Shown: piece by piece, positions 1-6,255 of the stretch
How the letters are laid out: every line of letters starts with the position of its first letter
How positions within the stretch are numbered: the stretch's first letter is position 1
Origin: Pseudomonadota bacterium
GTDB taxonomy: Bacteria; Bdellovibrionota_B; Oligoflexia; Oligoflexales; JAPPIL01
NCBI GenBank assembly: GCA_028877195.1
Contig: JAPPIL010000045.1
Coordinates: 1-13,896, forward strand
Direction: 5' to 3'
DNA length: 13,896 nt
Made by a program: the position numbers and the translations under genes
Notes under the pieces: generated by a model
What the model saw: only the letters and a program-made list of their open reading frames with translations
What the model was told of the DNA's origin: nothing
The model's database searches: none

Positions 1-20
1 CTGACTTTTAGACTACTCAC
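1..20 (-). CDS. Possible start of ATP synthase alpha subunit (atpA), cut by the window edge
   Basis: Downstream of the delta-subunit gene on the minus strand, a GTG at 18-20 opens a reading frame (M-S-S-L-K-V) that runs off the left edge. A purine-rich stretch lies just before it, but the spacing is short. In delta-proteobacterial operons of the order b'-b-delta the next gene is atpA, so this position fits its start. Only six codons are visible and none is diagnostic, so the call rests on gene order. The real start could lie beyond the edge. Confidence 0.3.
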
Positions 21-56
21 ATTCCCACCCATTATCTGTCCGTGCCACTTGCGCCA

Positions 57-572
57 TCACTTGCCCGCGTATTGGACGATGGCACGCAGTTCGCTTTTCA
101 AACTAAAATCAAGCATATAATGATTCCAACGCACGATGATACCGCCGAGCAGTGTCGGGTTGACGCTAAAGTTTATCTCTAATTTGGCGTTGAGTTTTGT
201 TTGCATGGCGGTGTTTATATCTTGCTGTTCATCAGCAGTTAAAGTCTTGGCACTCTGCACCTCGACCGCAACAATACCCTGCTGTTCCTTTACCAACTGC
301 TGGTAAACACGAGCAATAGCTGGCAAGAAGTTCACACGGTTCTGCTCTTGGAGGAGCATGCAGAAACGTTTCAAATACGTGTCGTCAGGAGCGATGGCGG
401 CGATAATGTTTGCTAACAACTGTTTGCGTTTACTGGCAGAAACGGCAGGATTCGCCCAAATAGCTGCGACTGCGGGGTTAGCAAAAGCTTCGCCAAGTTC
501 CGCTAAGGTCGTAGCTCGTTCATATCCTCCCAACGCAAAGAGACCGCGGGCGTAGCGTTTAGCGATGTTCAT
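57..572 (-). CDS. atpH: F1F0 ATP synthase subunit delta (AtpH)
   Basis: This 171-residue protein is the delta (OSCP-like) subunit of the peripheral stalk, which ties the catalytic F1 head to the b subunits at the inner membrane. The N-terminus IAKRYARGLF matches the family opening (A-R-R-Y-A-x-A-L-F). The C-terminal block NPTLLGGIIVRW near residues 138-149 matches the conserved N-P-x-L-x-G-G-x-x-V-R motif. The length is close to the usual 175-180. The ATG start overlaps the stop of the upstream b gene by four bases (ATGA), implying translational coupling. It is third in the visible operon b'-b-delta. Nothing appears damaged. Confidence 0.93.
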   Translation of the reverse strand: MNIAKRYARGLFALGGYERATTLAELGEAFANPAVAAIWANPAVSASKRKQLLANIIAAIAPDDTYLKRFCMLLQEQNRVNFLPAIARVYQQLVKEQQGIVAVEVQSAKTLTADEQQDINTAMQTKLNAKLEINFSVNPTLLGGIIVRWNHYMLDFSLKSELRAIVQYAGK

Positions 573-1051
573 GATAACGTTGCCTGTGCCAGTTTAGTGT
601 TGGCATTGCTGCGACCCACTTCGTCATGTTTCGGTAGTTCGTTGACCAACCTCTGTTCAATGGCCGCAAGTATCTGCTGCTGAAGCTGGGCATGCATCTC
701 CTGACGATAGGCGGTGATAATTTGATCAGTCTCAAGCTGAAGTTGTGCCACCATTGCTGTCGTCTCTTTAGCAAAGGCAGAACTATGATCAGTTGTGGAC
801 TGTTTAGTCTTGGTCGTGATGTCGGTTACTTCGGTGGCGATGCTGGTCTCTTCTTTTTGCACGGCGGCTTCCAGCTGCGTCAGTTCATCGGCGGTGCTAC
901 TGGCCGCGTGAATCTTGCGCAGGAAATCTTCCCGCTTGGCTTTGGCGAAATTGATTAGAGGTTTGCGAGCGATAGCCACTAGTGCGGTCAAAAACAGGAG
1001 AAAATTAATCAACGGGAACAGTAAGCCCGTTAGGATGTTTACGCCTTCCAA
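569..1051 (-). CDS. atpF: F1F0 ATP synthase subunit b (AtpF)
   Basis: This 160-residue protein has one membrane span at about residues 8-29 (LTGLLFPLINFLLFLTALVAI). A charged, Ala/Gln/Glu-rich helix follows to the end, as in the b subunit of the peripheral stalk that joins the a subunit in the membrane to delta on F1. The start is TTG at 1049-1051, inside the last codons of the upstream b' gene (13-base overlap). A GAGG stretch lies five bases before it. A later in-frame start would remove part of the membrane segment. The ATGA overlap with atpH supports one transcript. It is more diverged from typical b than atpH is from typical delta, so which of the pair is b and which b' is assigned by gene order. 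Confidence 0.88.
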   Translation of the reverse strand: MEGVNILTGLLFPLINFLLFLTALVAIARKPLINFAKAKREDFLRKIHAASSTADELTQLEAAVQKEETSIATEVTDITTKTKQSTTDHSSAFAKETTAMVAQLQLETDQIITAYRQEMHAQLQQQILAAIEQRLVNELPKHDEVGRSNANTKLAQATLS

Positions 1052-1488
1052 TCCGTCCTCTGTAAGATTTTTGCAAGTATCTGTTCGCTCAAGCTATCAA
1101 CAGCATTGATGCTGTTGGCAAACTCTTGATCAAACTCTTTTTTGATCGCTTTCTTTTTCGCACTGATTTTTGTTTCGGACTTGGTATGTGCGGTGCGTAA
1201 AGCTTCTAGTCGTTGCTGTTGATCTTGTTCCTGCTGTTGCCGTCGCCATGCGGCTAGTTCCGCAAGTTTTTGTTGTCGCCGTGCACGTAAGTTGGTCAGT
1301 TTAGTGTTTAGTTCTTGCATGCGTTGCTGTGCTTGTTGATGACGACGCTCCGTCAACGCTTGCCGACGTTCTTTTAATTTCCGATACGGGTCAAGGACAA
1401 GTTTCTTGATGACAAAAGTATTGGCGATAAATATCCCGACCTGAACGATCAAAACCTTTGGGACTGGCATCAGATTGAAGTCAGCCAA
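1039..1488 (-). CDS. F1F0 ATP synthase subunit b' / second b-type subunit (AtpX-like)
   Basis: This is a 149-residue protein and the first gene of the visible ATP synthase operon. A hydrophobic segment at about residues 8-30 (PKVLIVQVGIFIANTFVIKK) precedes the motif LVLDPYRKLKERRQALTERR. This matches the conserved stretch of b-type subunits just after the membrane, where a K/R-P-x-x-x-x-x-x-x-R pattern is usual. The rest is a Gln/Arg/Lys-rich helix expected to form the right-handed coiled-coil stalk with b. The TTG start at 1486-1488 is preceded by AAAGGG about nine bases upstream; a later in-frame ATG (residue 7) is also possible. Tandem b'/b genes ahead of delta are known from Geobacter-type operons, cyanobacteria and alphaproteobacteria. 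Confidence 0.85.
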   Translation of the reverse strand: MADFNLMPVPKVLIVQVGIFIANTFVIKKLVLDPYRKLKERRQALTERRHQQAQQRMQELNTKLTNLRARRQQKLAELAAWRRQQQEQDQQQRLEALRTAHTKSETKISAKKKAIKKEFDQEFANSINAVDSLSEQILAKILQRTDWKA

Positions 1489-1552
1489 CTGTGCTTGCCC
1501 TTTCTAACATCTCAAATGCTACTGACTATTGGCGACACAAAACCGAAGTCTG

Positions 1553-1583
1553 ATTAGATATACCATCGCAATGCTGTTTTCAA
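1553..1583 (-). promoter_or_regulatory. Possible promoter for the ATP synthase operon
   Basis: In the divergent spacer between the b' gene and the cytochrome gene, the minus strand carries TTGAAA (1583-1578) and TCTAAT (1558-1553). These fit sigma-70 -35 and -10 boxes five of six bases each, but with a long 19-base gap. It is the best match in the spacer on that strand, and I rate it as weak. Confidence 0.3.
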
Positions 1584-1622
1584 GATAATGTGTAATGTGG
1601 AGTTTTGTATGTGGAGAAAGGC

Positions 1623-1639
1623 GTTACTTATGCAACAAA
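1623..1639 (-). repeat. Inverted copy of IS903-end-like motif
   Basis: Read on the minus strand this is TTTGTTGCATAAGTAAC, matching 16 of 17 bases of the motif at 13824-13840 in the opposite orientation. Both resemble the IS903-type terminal repeat GGCTTTGTTGAATAAATC (recalled from the literature). The match here is to the 3' part only: the leading GGC is not conserved. It lies inside an open frame upstream of the cytochrome gene, which argues that this stretch is not coding. Confidence 0.45.
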
Positions 1640-1733
1640 ACTCAACTACACGGCAATTGTAAGCGACATCTTGCCCGTAGGTGCTTGGTTTGATAAACTG
1701 CGCTTCGCTGCTTATTCTAGTGTTGGTTGTGGT

Positions 1734-2183
1734 GTGAATTTTTTCTTGGCGTTGATATCGTTGCTACTGGTCTCTTGTTTGGAGCAGTATGACCCCACCC
1801 CGCATTGGGATAAGTTTGAGCAGGAACGTCGCCTTGCTCATCGTCCTCTTCAAACCTTAACCGCAAAAGGTGAGCTTCCCAGTCAAGATGTTGGTGAAGT
1901 TGATATCGCGACGGTCGTTGCGACGAAATATCAGCAATTTTGTAGCAATTGTCATGGGGCGCAAGGGAAAGGCGATGGTATCGCAGGACAGGCTCTCACC
2001 CCGAAGCCGCGTGATTTCAGCGACAGTAAATGGCAGCAAGATACCGATGATGAGCGTATCTATCAAGCTATCGCAGCAGGTGGGGAAGCAGTCGGATTGA
2101 ACAATTCAATGGCTGCCTTCGGTGCTATTTTAAGTCCCGAAGAGATCAAAGCGATGGTCGCAAAAATTCGCAAGTTCAAGTAG
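1734..2183 (+). CDS. Monohaem cytochrome c lipoprotein, ActE-like
   Basis: From the GTG at 1734 this is a 149-residue lipoprotein. Residues 2-14 are hydrophobic and end in the lipobox L-V-S-C, making Cys15 the lipidated residue. The single haem site CSNCH (C70, C73, H74) is followed by GAQGKGDG. A C-terminal SMAAFGAILSPEEIKAMV supplies the likely axial Met. The stretch after the lipid Cys (EQYDPTPHWDKFEQERRLAHRP, then TAKGEL) recalls ActE of alternative complex III, where a DQPxYxP...RPxxGTVARGxL pattern is usual. That is family knowledge plus inference. The frame stays open upstream to a TTG at 1605, but that extension contains an IS-end-like motif and puts the signal peptide internally. The GTG lacks a clear ribosome-binding site, so the start is uncertain. 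It heads a run of four same-strand genes. Confidence 0.8.
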   Translation: MNFFLALISLLLVSCLEQYDPTPHWDKFEQERRLAHRPLQTLTAKGELPSQDVGEVDIATVVATKYQQFCSNCHGAQGKGDGIAGQALTPKPRDFSDSKWQQDTDDERIYQAIAAGGEAVGLNNSMAAFGAILSPEEIKAMVAKIRKFK

Positions 2184-2211
2184 TGCTGGTCATTACGGGG
2201 AGGCGTGAGGC

Positions 2212-3261
2212 ATGCCCAAAAACTCCTCGCAGCAACCAAAGATACAATATGTTGCCAATGCACCGAGCAATATCGCTTTTCTAAAATACTGGGGCAAAGA
2301 CGGCAAGCAGTGGGCAAGCAATGACTCGATCTCGATGACTTTGAGTAAATGCGAAACCATCACGCAAGCTACAGACAGCAGCGATGATCGCGTCTATTTG
2401 CATGGTGAATACCTCAACACTGATAGCAAACATGGTCGCAAGATATACCGACATCTACAGTTTTTGCGCACAATCGTTGGTGTGGAACAAGCACTAGAGA
2501 TTCACAGCCACAATACCTTTCCTTTGGCTTGCGGTATCGCCAGTAGCGCTAGTGGTATGGCTGCTCTCACTATTGCTGCCCTTGCTTGCTGGACACGGAG
2601 TTCAAACCTTACTGAACTTGCAGCGGCAGGCTACCCGCTTGCGAAACTAGCGGCGTTGGCGCGGCAAGGTTCAGGCAGTGCCTGTCGCAGTTTTTGGGGT
2701 GGTATTGTGCAGTGGGAACGTGGTGATAGCCCTGCAACACAACGCACATATCAGCTGATGCCTGCTAATGACTGGCAACTTGCTGATGTCATCGTCTGTG
2801 CACAATCCCCTGTTAGCAAAGACATCAGTTCAAGCGCAGGTCATGCTCTTGCCCAAACAAGCCCACTATTCACAGTGCGTAGACAAGGCATGCCAGAGAA
2901 GATAAAGCACTTTCGTCAAGCTTTACAGCAACATGATTTTGTGCAACTCGGTATGTTGATAGAAGCAGAGGCGTTGGAATTTATCCAAGTGATGGCAACT
3001 TCAACTCCGCCGCTTTCCTACTTAACTCAAGACCTCTATGACCTGCTGGCTTTTGTGCGTGCTTGCCGTCAACGAGATAACCTCCCCGCTTACTTTACCG
3101 TCGATGCAGGGGCGGCAGTGCACATCATTTGCGTAGCCGATGTTGCAGAGCAGATACGACAAAAAATTCAGCGCAATTTCCATAACTTTATGATAATAGT
3201 AGACAAAATTGGCGCTGTGCCGCGCCTGCACTCAAGACCTGCGGGGCAAGACAGCAATTAA
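2212..3261 (+). CDS. mvaD: Diphosphomevalonate decarboxylase (MvaD)
   Basis: This 349-residue GHMP-family enzyme performs the ATP-dependent decarboxylation of 5-diphosphomevalonate to isopentenyl diphosphate, the last step of the mevalonate pathway, in the cytoplasm. Visible signatures are APSNIAFLKYWGK (17-29), the ATP loop ACGIASSASGMAAL (106-119), GSGSACRSFWGG (153-164, with R159), KDISSSAGH (203-211) and FTVDAG (295-300). D298 in the last block is the expected catalytic Asp. Usual members read D-A-G-P-N at that point and here it is D-A-G-A-A, a small departure. ATG follows GGGGAGG by eight bases. The cytochrome gene ends 28 bases upstream and mevalonate kinase begins 38 bases downstream. 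Length is near the family norm of 320-400. Confidence 0.94.
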   Translation: MPKNSSQQPKIQYVANAPSNIAFLKYWGKDGKQWASNDSISMTLSKCETITQATDSSDDRVYLHGEYLNTDSKHGRKIYRHLQFLRTIVGVEQALEIHSHNTFPLACGIASSASGMAALTIAALACWTRSSNLTELAAAGYPLAKLAALARQGSGSACRSFWGGIVQWERGDSPATQRTYQLMPANDWQLADVIVCAQSPVSKDISSSAGHALAQTSPLFTVRRQGMPEKIKHFRQALQQHDFVQLGMLIEAEALEFIQVMATSTPPLSYLTQDLYDLLAFVRACRQRDNLPAYFTVDAGAAVHIICVADVAEQIRQKIQRNFHNFMIIVDKIGAVPRLHSRPAGQDSN

Positions 3262-3299
3262 ACCAACATGTCGAGCAACATACTCTATGGAGCTAGCTG

Positions 3300-4220
3300 T
3301 TGAAACAATCAACTACCAATCCTGACAAGATGATGGCCTTTGCCAGTAATACTGCCTGTGGTAAGGCGATTATCGTTGGTGAGCATGCGGTTATCTACGG
3401 CGCAAAGGCAGTGGCGATACCGTTGCCAACCCTGCGCACCGAACTGAAACTCATCGCTGCACCACCACCATCAGGAAGCAACCAACATCGCCCTTTACAA
3501 CTTCGCAAAGTTGTCGCCGATGCTTTCAAGCTTCTCCACATCACGCCTTTTCCGTTTGAGGTTAAGTTTGCCACCAACTCTCTCGTTGGTGCGGGGCTTG
3601 GTTCATCGGCGGCGGTTTGCGTTGCATTGGTCAGATTGATGAGCTCGTGGATCGGCAAGGACTTGAGCGACACACAAGTTGCGAGGTTTGCCAATCATCT
3701 TGAAGCACGTTTTCACGGTAGTCCATCGGGGTTGGACACGGCAGTGGTTTCATGTCGAGCGCCGATACTTTTTCAAAAGAATATGCCACCGCAAAAAATT
3801 ACTATCGCTCCCATCGAGGGCAAGCATCGTTGGCGTTTTGTGCTGGTAGATAGCGGTGTGCGCTCTTCGACTAAAGTAATGGTCAAGCGTGCGATGCCTT
3901 ATTTTACCAGCCACAGCGTGCAAAAGTTTTCTAACTGTGCGGCGATTGTTGCGAAAGCGCTTGCGAAAGGCAATATCATGGCTGTTGCGGAGGCGATGCG
4001 TTACATCGATGGGTTGTTGCGGGAGGCGAGTGTTACGACTAGCCACTTGATTAAGATAATTGAACGCCTCAAAACCTATGGAGTCTTGGCGGCGAAATCA
4101 ACGGGCGCAGGCGGCGGTGGTTGTGTGTTAGCACTGTTGCAGCCCGACAAGGCAAAACAGCAGTTACAAAAAATTCGTTCCCATTATGGAACTACTAATG
4201 TGTATGAGGTTATGCTTTGA
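3300..4220 (+). CDS. mvk: Mevalonate kinase (Mvk)
   Basis: This 306-residue GHMP kinase phosphorylates mevalonate with ATP, two steps before MvaD in the same pathway. It shows GKAIIVGEHAVIYG (21-34), the classical mevalonate kinase opening, then the ATP loop VGAGLGSSAA (96-105). GSPSGLD follows at 140-146, D146 being the expected catalytic base, and a C-terminal STGAGGGGCVLAL (267-279). The TTG start at 3300 has GGAG seven bases upstream. The ATGs at 3330 and 3333 have no ribosome-binding site but would also retain all motifs. Its stop overlaps the next start by four bases (TTGA). Phosphomevalonate kinase, which acts between the two enzymes encoded here, is not in the window. Confidence 0.93.
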   Translation: MKQSTTNPDKMMAFASNTACGKAIIVGEHAVIYGAKAVAIPLPTLRTELKLIAAPPPSGSNQHRPLQLRKVVADAFKLLHITPFPFEVKFATNSLVGAGLGSSAAVCVALVRLMSSWIGKDLSDTQVARFANHLEARFHGSPSGLDTAVVSCRAPILFQKNMPPQKITIAPIEGKHRWRFVLVDSGVRSSTKVMVKRAMPYFTSHSVQKFSNCAAIVAKALAKGNIMAVAEAMRYIDGLLREASVTTSHLIKIIERLKTYGVLAAKSTGAGGGGCVLALLQPDKAKQQLQKIRSHYGTTNVYEVML

Positions 4221-5074
4221 AGCGGGTAAGCATTGCCTACAGTTCTGATAGCGATGATGCTTTTATGTATCTTGCTTTAGAGGAAGGGCTGGTCGCTGGT
4301 GCGGATGAGTATCGGTTTGAGTTTTATCGTGGCGATATTCAAGAACTGAACGAGTGCGCAAAACGCCGCGAGTTTGATATTACTGCTATCAGCATCGCTC
4401 TTTATCCGCAAATCGCAACGGACTATAGTTTGCTGACTGTTGGCACGAGTGTGGCAGCAGAGCATGGCCCGGTAGTTATTGCCCGCAGAGACAAGGCATT
4501 ACCTGAAAATTTAAACGGTGTGCGTTTAGCGTTGCCTGGGCAAGATACGACCGTCAGTCTTGTTTGCCAACGCTTGTTGCGAGATTATCAGCCGCGGCAC
4601 ATGCATTTCCTTGCTATCATGCCTGCGGTGTTAGCTGGCGAGGTTGATGCTGGGGTTTTGATTCATGAATTACAGCTTGCTAGTGGTGGCGATGACGATA
4701 CCAAAGTGCGGGTTGTGTTAGATTTAGCGCAAGCGTGGCGCAAGCATTTTCAACTGCCGTTACCGTTGGGGGGTAATGTTATCAGCAATCGTTTGCCGCG
4801 TCGTGAGCAGGAGAAGCTTGCGGCAGTGGTTAGAGATAGTATAGCACATGGTTTGCGCGACCGTCAGGCGACTTTGAAGAAAGCGCTTGCGACTTCCAAC
4901 GCCCCGATTAACGTTCAACAGGGGGATGATTATATCGACCGCTATGTCAATGCCACGACACTGGCGCTTGATAAAAGTGCGGTGCAGAGCGTTAACTTCC
5001 TTCTCAAACCGCATGTCCCTACCTATGTCGGCAAAATGGCAACAGGGGAGATGGCAAGCGGTCTTTCTGTGTAG
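4217..5074 (+). CDS. mqnD: 1,4-dihydroxy-6-naphthoate synthase, MqnD family (futalosine menaquinone pathway)
   Basis: This 285-residue protein has the periplasmic-binding-protein-like fold of the MqnA/MqnD family. MqnD converts cyclic dehypoxanthine futalosine to 1,4-dihydroxy-6-naphthoate in menaquinone synthesis. Signatures are AYSSDSDDAFMYLAL (7-21), the DITAISIALYP block near 54-64, AEHGPVVIARR (80-90), VLIHELQL near residue 147 with the expected catalytic His, and PLPLGGNVI near 179-187. No signal peptide is present, favouring a cytoplasmic enzyme over a transport-binding protein. The TTG start overlaps the mevalonate kinase stop, with GAGG seven bases upstream. Placement with two mevalonate genes is sensible because the menaquinone side chain is isoprenoid. 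An uncharacterised MqnA/MqnD-like relative cannot be excluded. Confidence 0.82.
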   Translation: MKRVSIAYSSDSDDAFMYLALEEGLVAGADEYRFEFYRGDIQELNECAKRREFDITAISIALYPQIATDYSLLTVGTSVAAEHGPVVIARRDKALPENLNGVRLALPGQDTTVSLVCQRLLRDYQPRHMHFLAIMPAVLAGEVDAGVLIHELQLASGGDDDTKVRVVLDLAQAWRKHFQLPLPLGGNVISNRLPRREQEKLAAVVRDSIAHGLRDRQATLKKALATSNAPINVQQGDDYIDRYVNATTLALDKSAVQSVNFLLKPHVPTYVGKMATGEMASGLSV

Positions 5075-5109
5075 TAGTGTTTGCCAATATTCGTTAAAGC
5101 CATGCCTCC

Positions 5110-5883
5110 CTAGCTTTTGATAAAGTTTACAACTTCTGCCAACAGCGCACTATGCTTTTCCATCAGCAGCATGTGTCCAGCTTCTTTGATGATAACTAGC
5201 TTGGCGGCGTTGATGCTTGTCGCCAAGCTCTCGGCTTCTTGTTGGGGCACGATGTTGTCTTTATCACCGTGAATGATCAGTGTCGGGCAACGGACATCGG
5301 CAAGTTGCTGGCTAGCATTGTAATTGTGTAATGCTTGTGTTTGGGGGCGATGCGTGCCTGCACATATCTGGGCGGCGGCTTGCTTGGCAAGGGCATGCAT
5401 CAGGGGTTTGTTCTTTTGGTAAAAGCAAGGGGCAACGGAATTGATGATTCTTGTTCGCACCTGTTCAAGTTCTTCTTCAGTATCGGTATGTGCTTCGTAG
5501 CTGCGCTGACTAAAGCTAGAAACCAGCACGAGCTTTGCCACACGCTGTGGATGCCGCACAGCTACGGTCATGGCGATTGCCCCACCCATTGAGATACCGA
5601 GCACATGTGCCTTGCTAATACCCAAGCTATCCCACACAGACACAACATCGTTTGCTAACATCGGCAGTGTAAAGGGGGCAGGGGCGGTCGTTTTGCCAGT
5701 CGTGCGGTTATCAAGCATGATGACCGCGATGCCTGCTCTTTGCAGGGAACGGGCAAGAGACCGAAAATCACTCATGCTGCGCGCATAACCGTTGATCAGG
5801 GTGAGAGGGTGGGCATGACTATCATGTGGGTTAGGGCTAGTTTCCCAATACTCAAAATAAATGCCATCATCGGTCAAAGGCAA
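5110..5883 (-). CDS. Alpha/beta hydrolase
   Basis: This is a soluble alpha/beta-fold hydrolase of 257 residues from the proposed TTG start at 5881-5883. The nucleophile elbow GISMGG holds Ser98, HGDKDNIVP supplies the acid (Asp209) and EAGHMLL the catalytic His237. The oxyanion-loop position usually reading H-G is N-G here (LINGYARSMSDF), and the usual D-N-R-G-x-G is DNRTTGK. Length and motif spacing resemble 3-oxoadipate enol-lactonase-like hydrolases, but the substrate cannot be read from sequence. GGGGAG lies eight bases before this TTG. The frame continues upstream to an ATG at 5991 and a GTG at 6036, but that extension is largely the duplicated repeat 5901-5965, so I prefer the short form. 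It converges with mqnD across 35 bases. Confidence 0.82.
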   Translation of the reverse strand: MPLTDDGIYFEYWETSPNPHDSHAHPLTLINGYARSMSDFRSLARSLQRAGIAVIMLDNRTTGKTTAPAPFTLPMLANDVVSVWDSLGISKAHVLGISMGGAIAMTVAVRHPQRVAKLVLVSSFSQRSYEAHTDTEEELEQVRTRIINSVAPCFYQKNKPLMHALAKQAAAQICAGTHRPQTQALHNYNASQQLADVRCPTLIIHGDKDNIVPQQEAESLATSINAAKLVIIKEAGHMLLMEKHSALLAEVVNFIKS

Positions 5884-5900
5884 GAATAGATCTCCCCATG

Positions 5901-5965
5901 GGCCTTGTTGAATAATCACATCTCTAGTTAGCACATAGCTATGTTGGCAAGTACGGCTGCACAGA
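5901..5965 (+). repeat. Direct repeat, copy A, with IS903-end-like beginning
   Basis: This stretch matches 6066-6130 at 58 of 65 positions with a constant offset of 165 bases and no gaps. It begins GGCCTTGTTGAATAATC, close to the IS903-type terminal repeat GGCTTTGTTGAATAAATC (recalled). It contains the perfect 12-base palindrome ACATAGCTATGT at 5933-5944. It lies within the open frame upstream of the hydrolase start proposed here, and would encode LCSRTCQHSYVLTRDVIIQQ if translated on the minus strand. Confidence 0.9.
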
Positions 5966-5999
5966 AGGACTGTTTGTTTTTGGGAGGTCATATACCCGC

Positions 6000-6017
6000 A
6001 TGTGCCCTTTGGCACAT
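6000..6017. other. Small perfect hairpin between the two repeat copies
   Basis: ATGTGCC and GGCACAT form a seven-base stem with a four-base loop (CTTT). No run of T follows on either strand, so it is not a standard intrinsic terminator. It may be an operator-like dyad or a relic of an inserted element. It sits just downstream of the GTG that could serve as the distant start of the hydrolase frame. Confidence 0.4.
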
Positions 6018-6065
6018 TCAATCCTCCCAAACCCACCTCCTAGTCCGCTTGCTAGCCACCTTCCT

Positions 6066-6130
6066 GGCTCTGTTGAATAATCACACCTCTAGTTAGCACA
6101 TAGCTATGTTGGCGAATACAGCTGCCCAGA
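6066..6130 (+). repeat. Direct repeat, copy B, with IS903-end-like beginning
   Basis: This is the second copy of the 65-base repeat, in the same orientation as copy A. Its first 15 bases, GGCTCTGTTGAATAA, differ from the recalled IS903 terminal repeat at one position. The palindrome ACATAGCTATGT recurs at 6098-6109. On the minus strand it lies within a 30-codon ATG frame (6052-6144) whose middle reads QHSYVLTRGVIIQQ, matching the frame of copy A. That small frame has no convincing ribosome-binding site and I do not call it a gene. Confidence 0.9.
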
Positions 6131-6255
6131 TTTGCTAAATACATACGCTTTGCTTACACAGCCTTCTCCAAGCAATACCCTGCTAGTATAACTACTCTTT
6201 TTCTGATAGAACATCATAATGTCTCTGAAGTTGAACTTTAAATTAGAGAGTGGAA

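Larger units (their letters stand above)
5884..6255. other. Gene-poor region with tandem repeats between hydrolase and pckG
   Basis: If the short hydrolase start is right, 372 bases separate the divergent hydrolase and pckG genes. They hold the two direct repeat copies, the hairpin at 6000-6017, and on the plus strand a TATAAC box at 6187-6192 within TAGTATAAC, an extended -10-like element. No good -35 is visible 17 bases before that box, so it is only a weak promoter candidate for pckG. AGAGAG at 6245-6250 is the likely pckG ribosome-binding site. Confidence 0.55.

Noticed and set aside
1605..1733. Upstream extension of the cytochrome frame to a TTG at 1605
   Set aside because: It would bury the lipoprotein signal 43 residues inside, and the stretch contains an IS-end-like motif. 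An ATG at 1609 is in another frame and stops after 17 codons.
6052..6144. 30-codon ATG frame on the minus strand across repeat copy B
   Set aside because: It only mirrors the frame of copy A, lacks a well-placed ribosome-binding site and ends soon after the repeat; it is better explained as duplicated non-coding or relic sequence.
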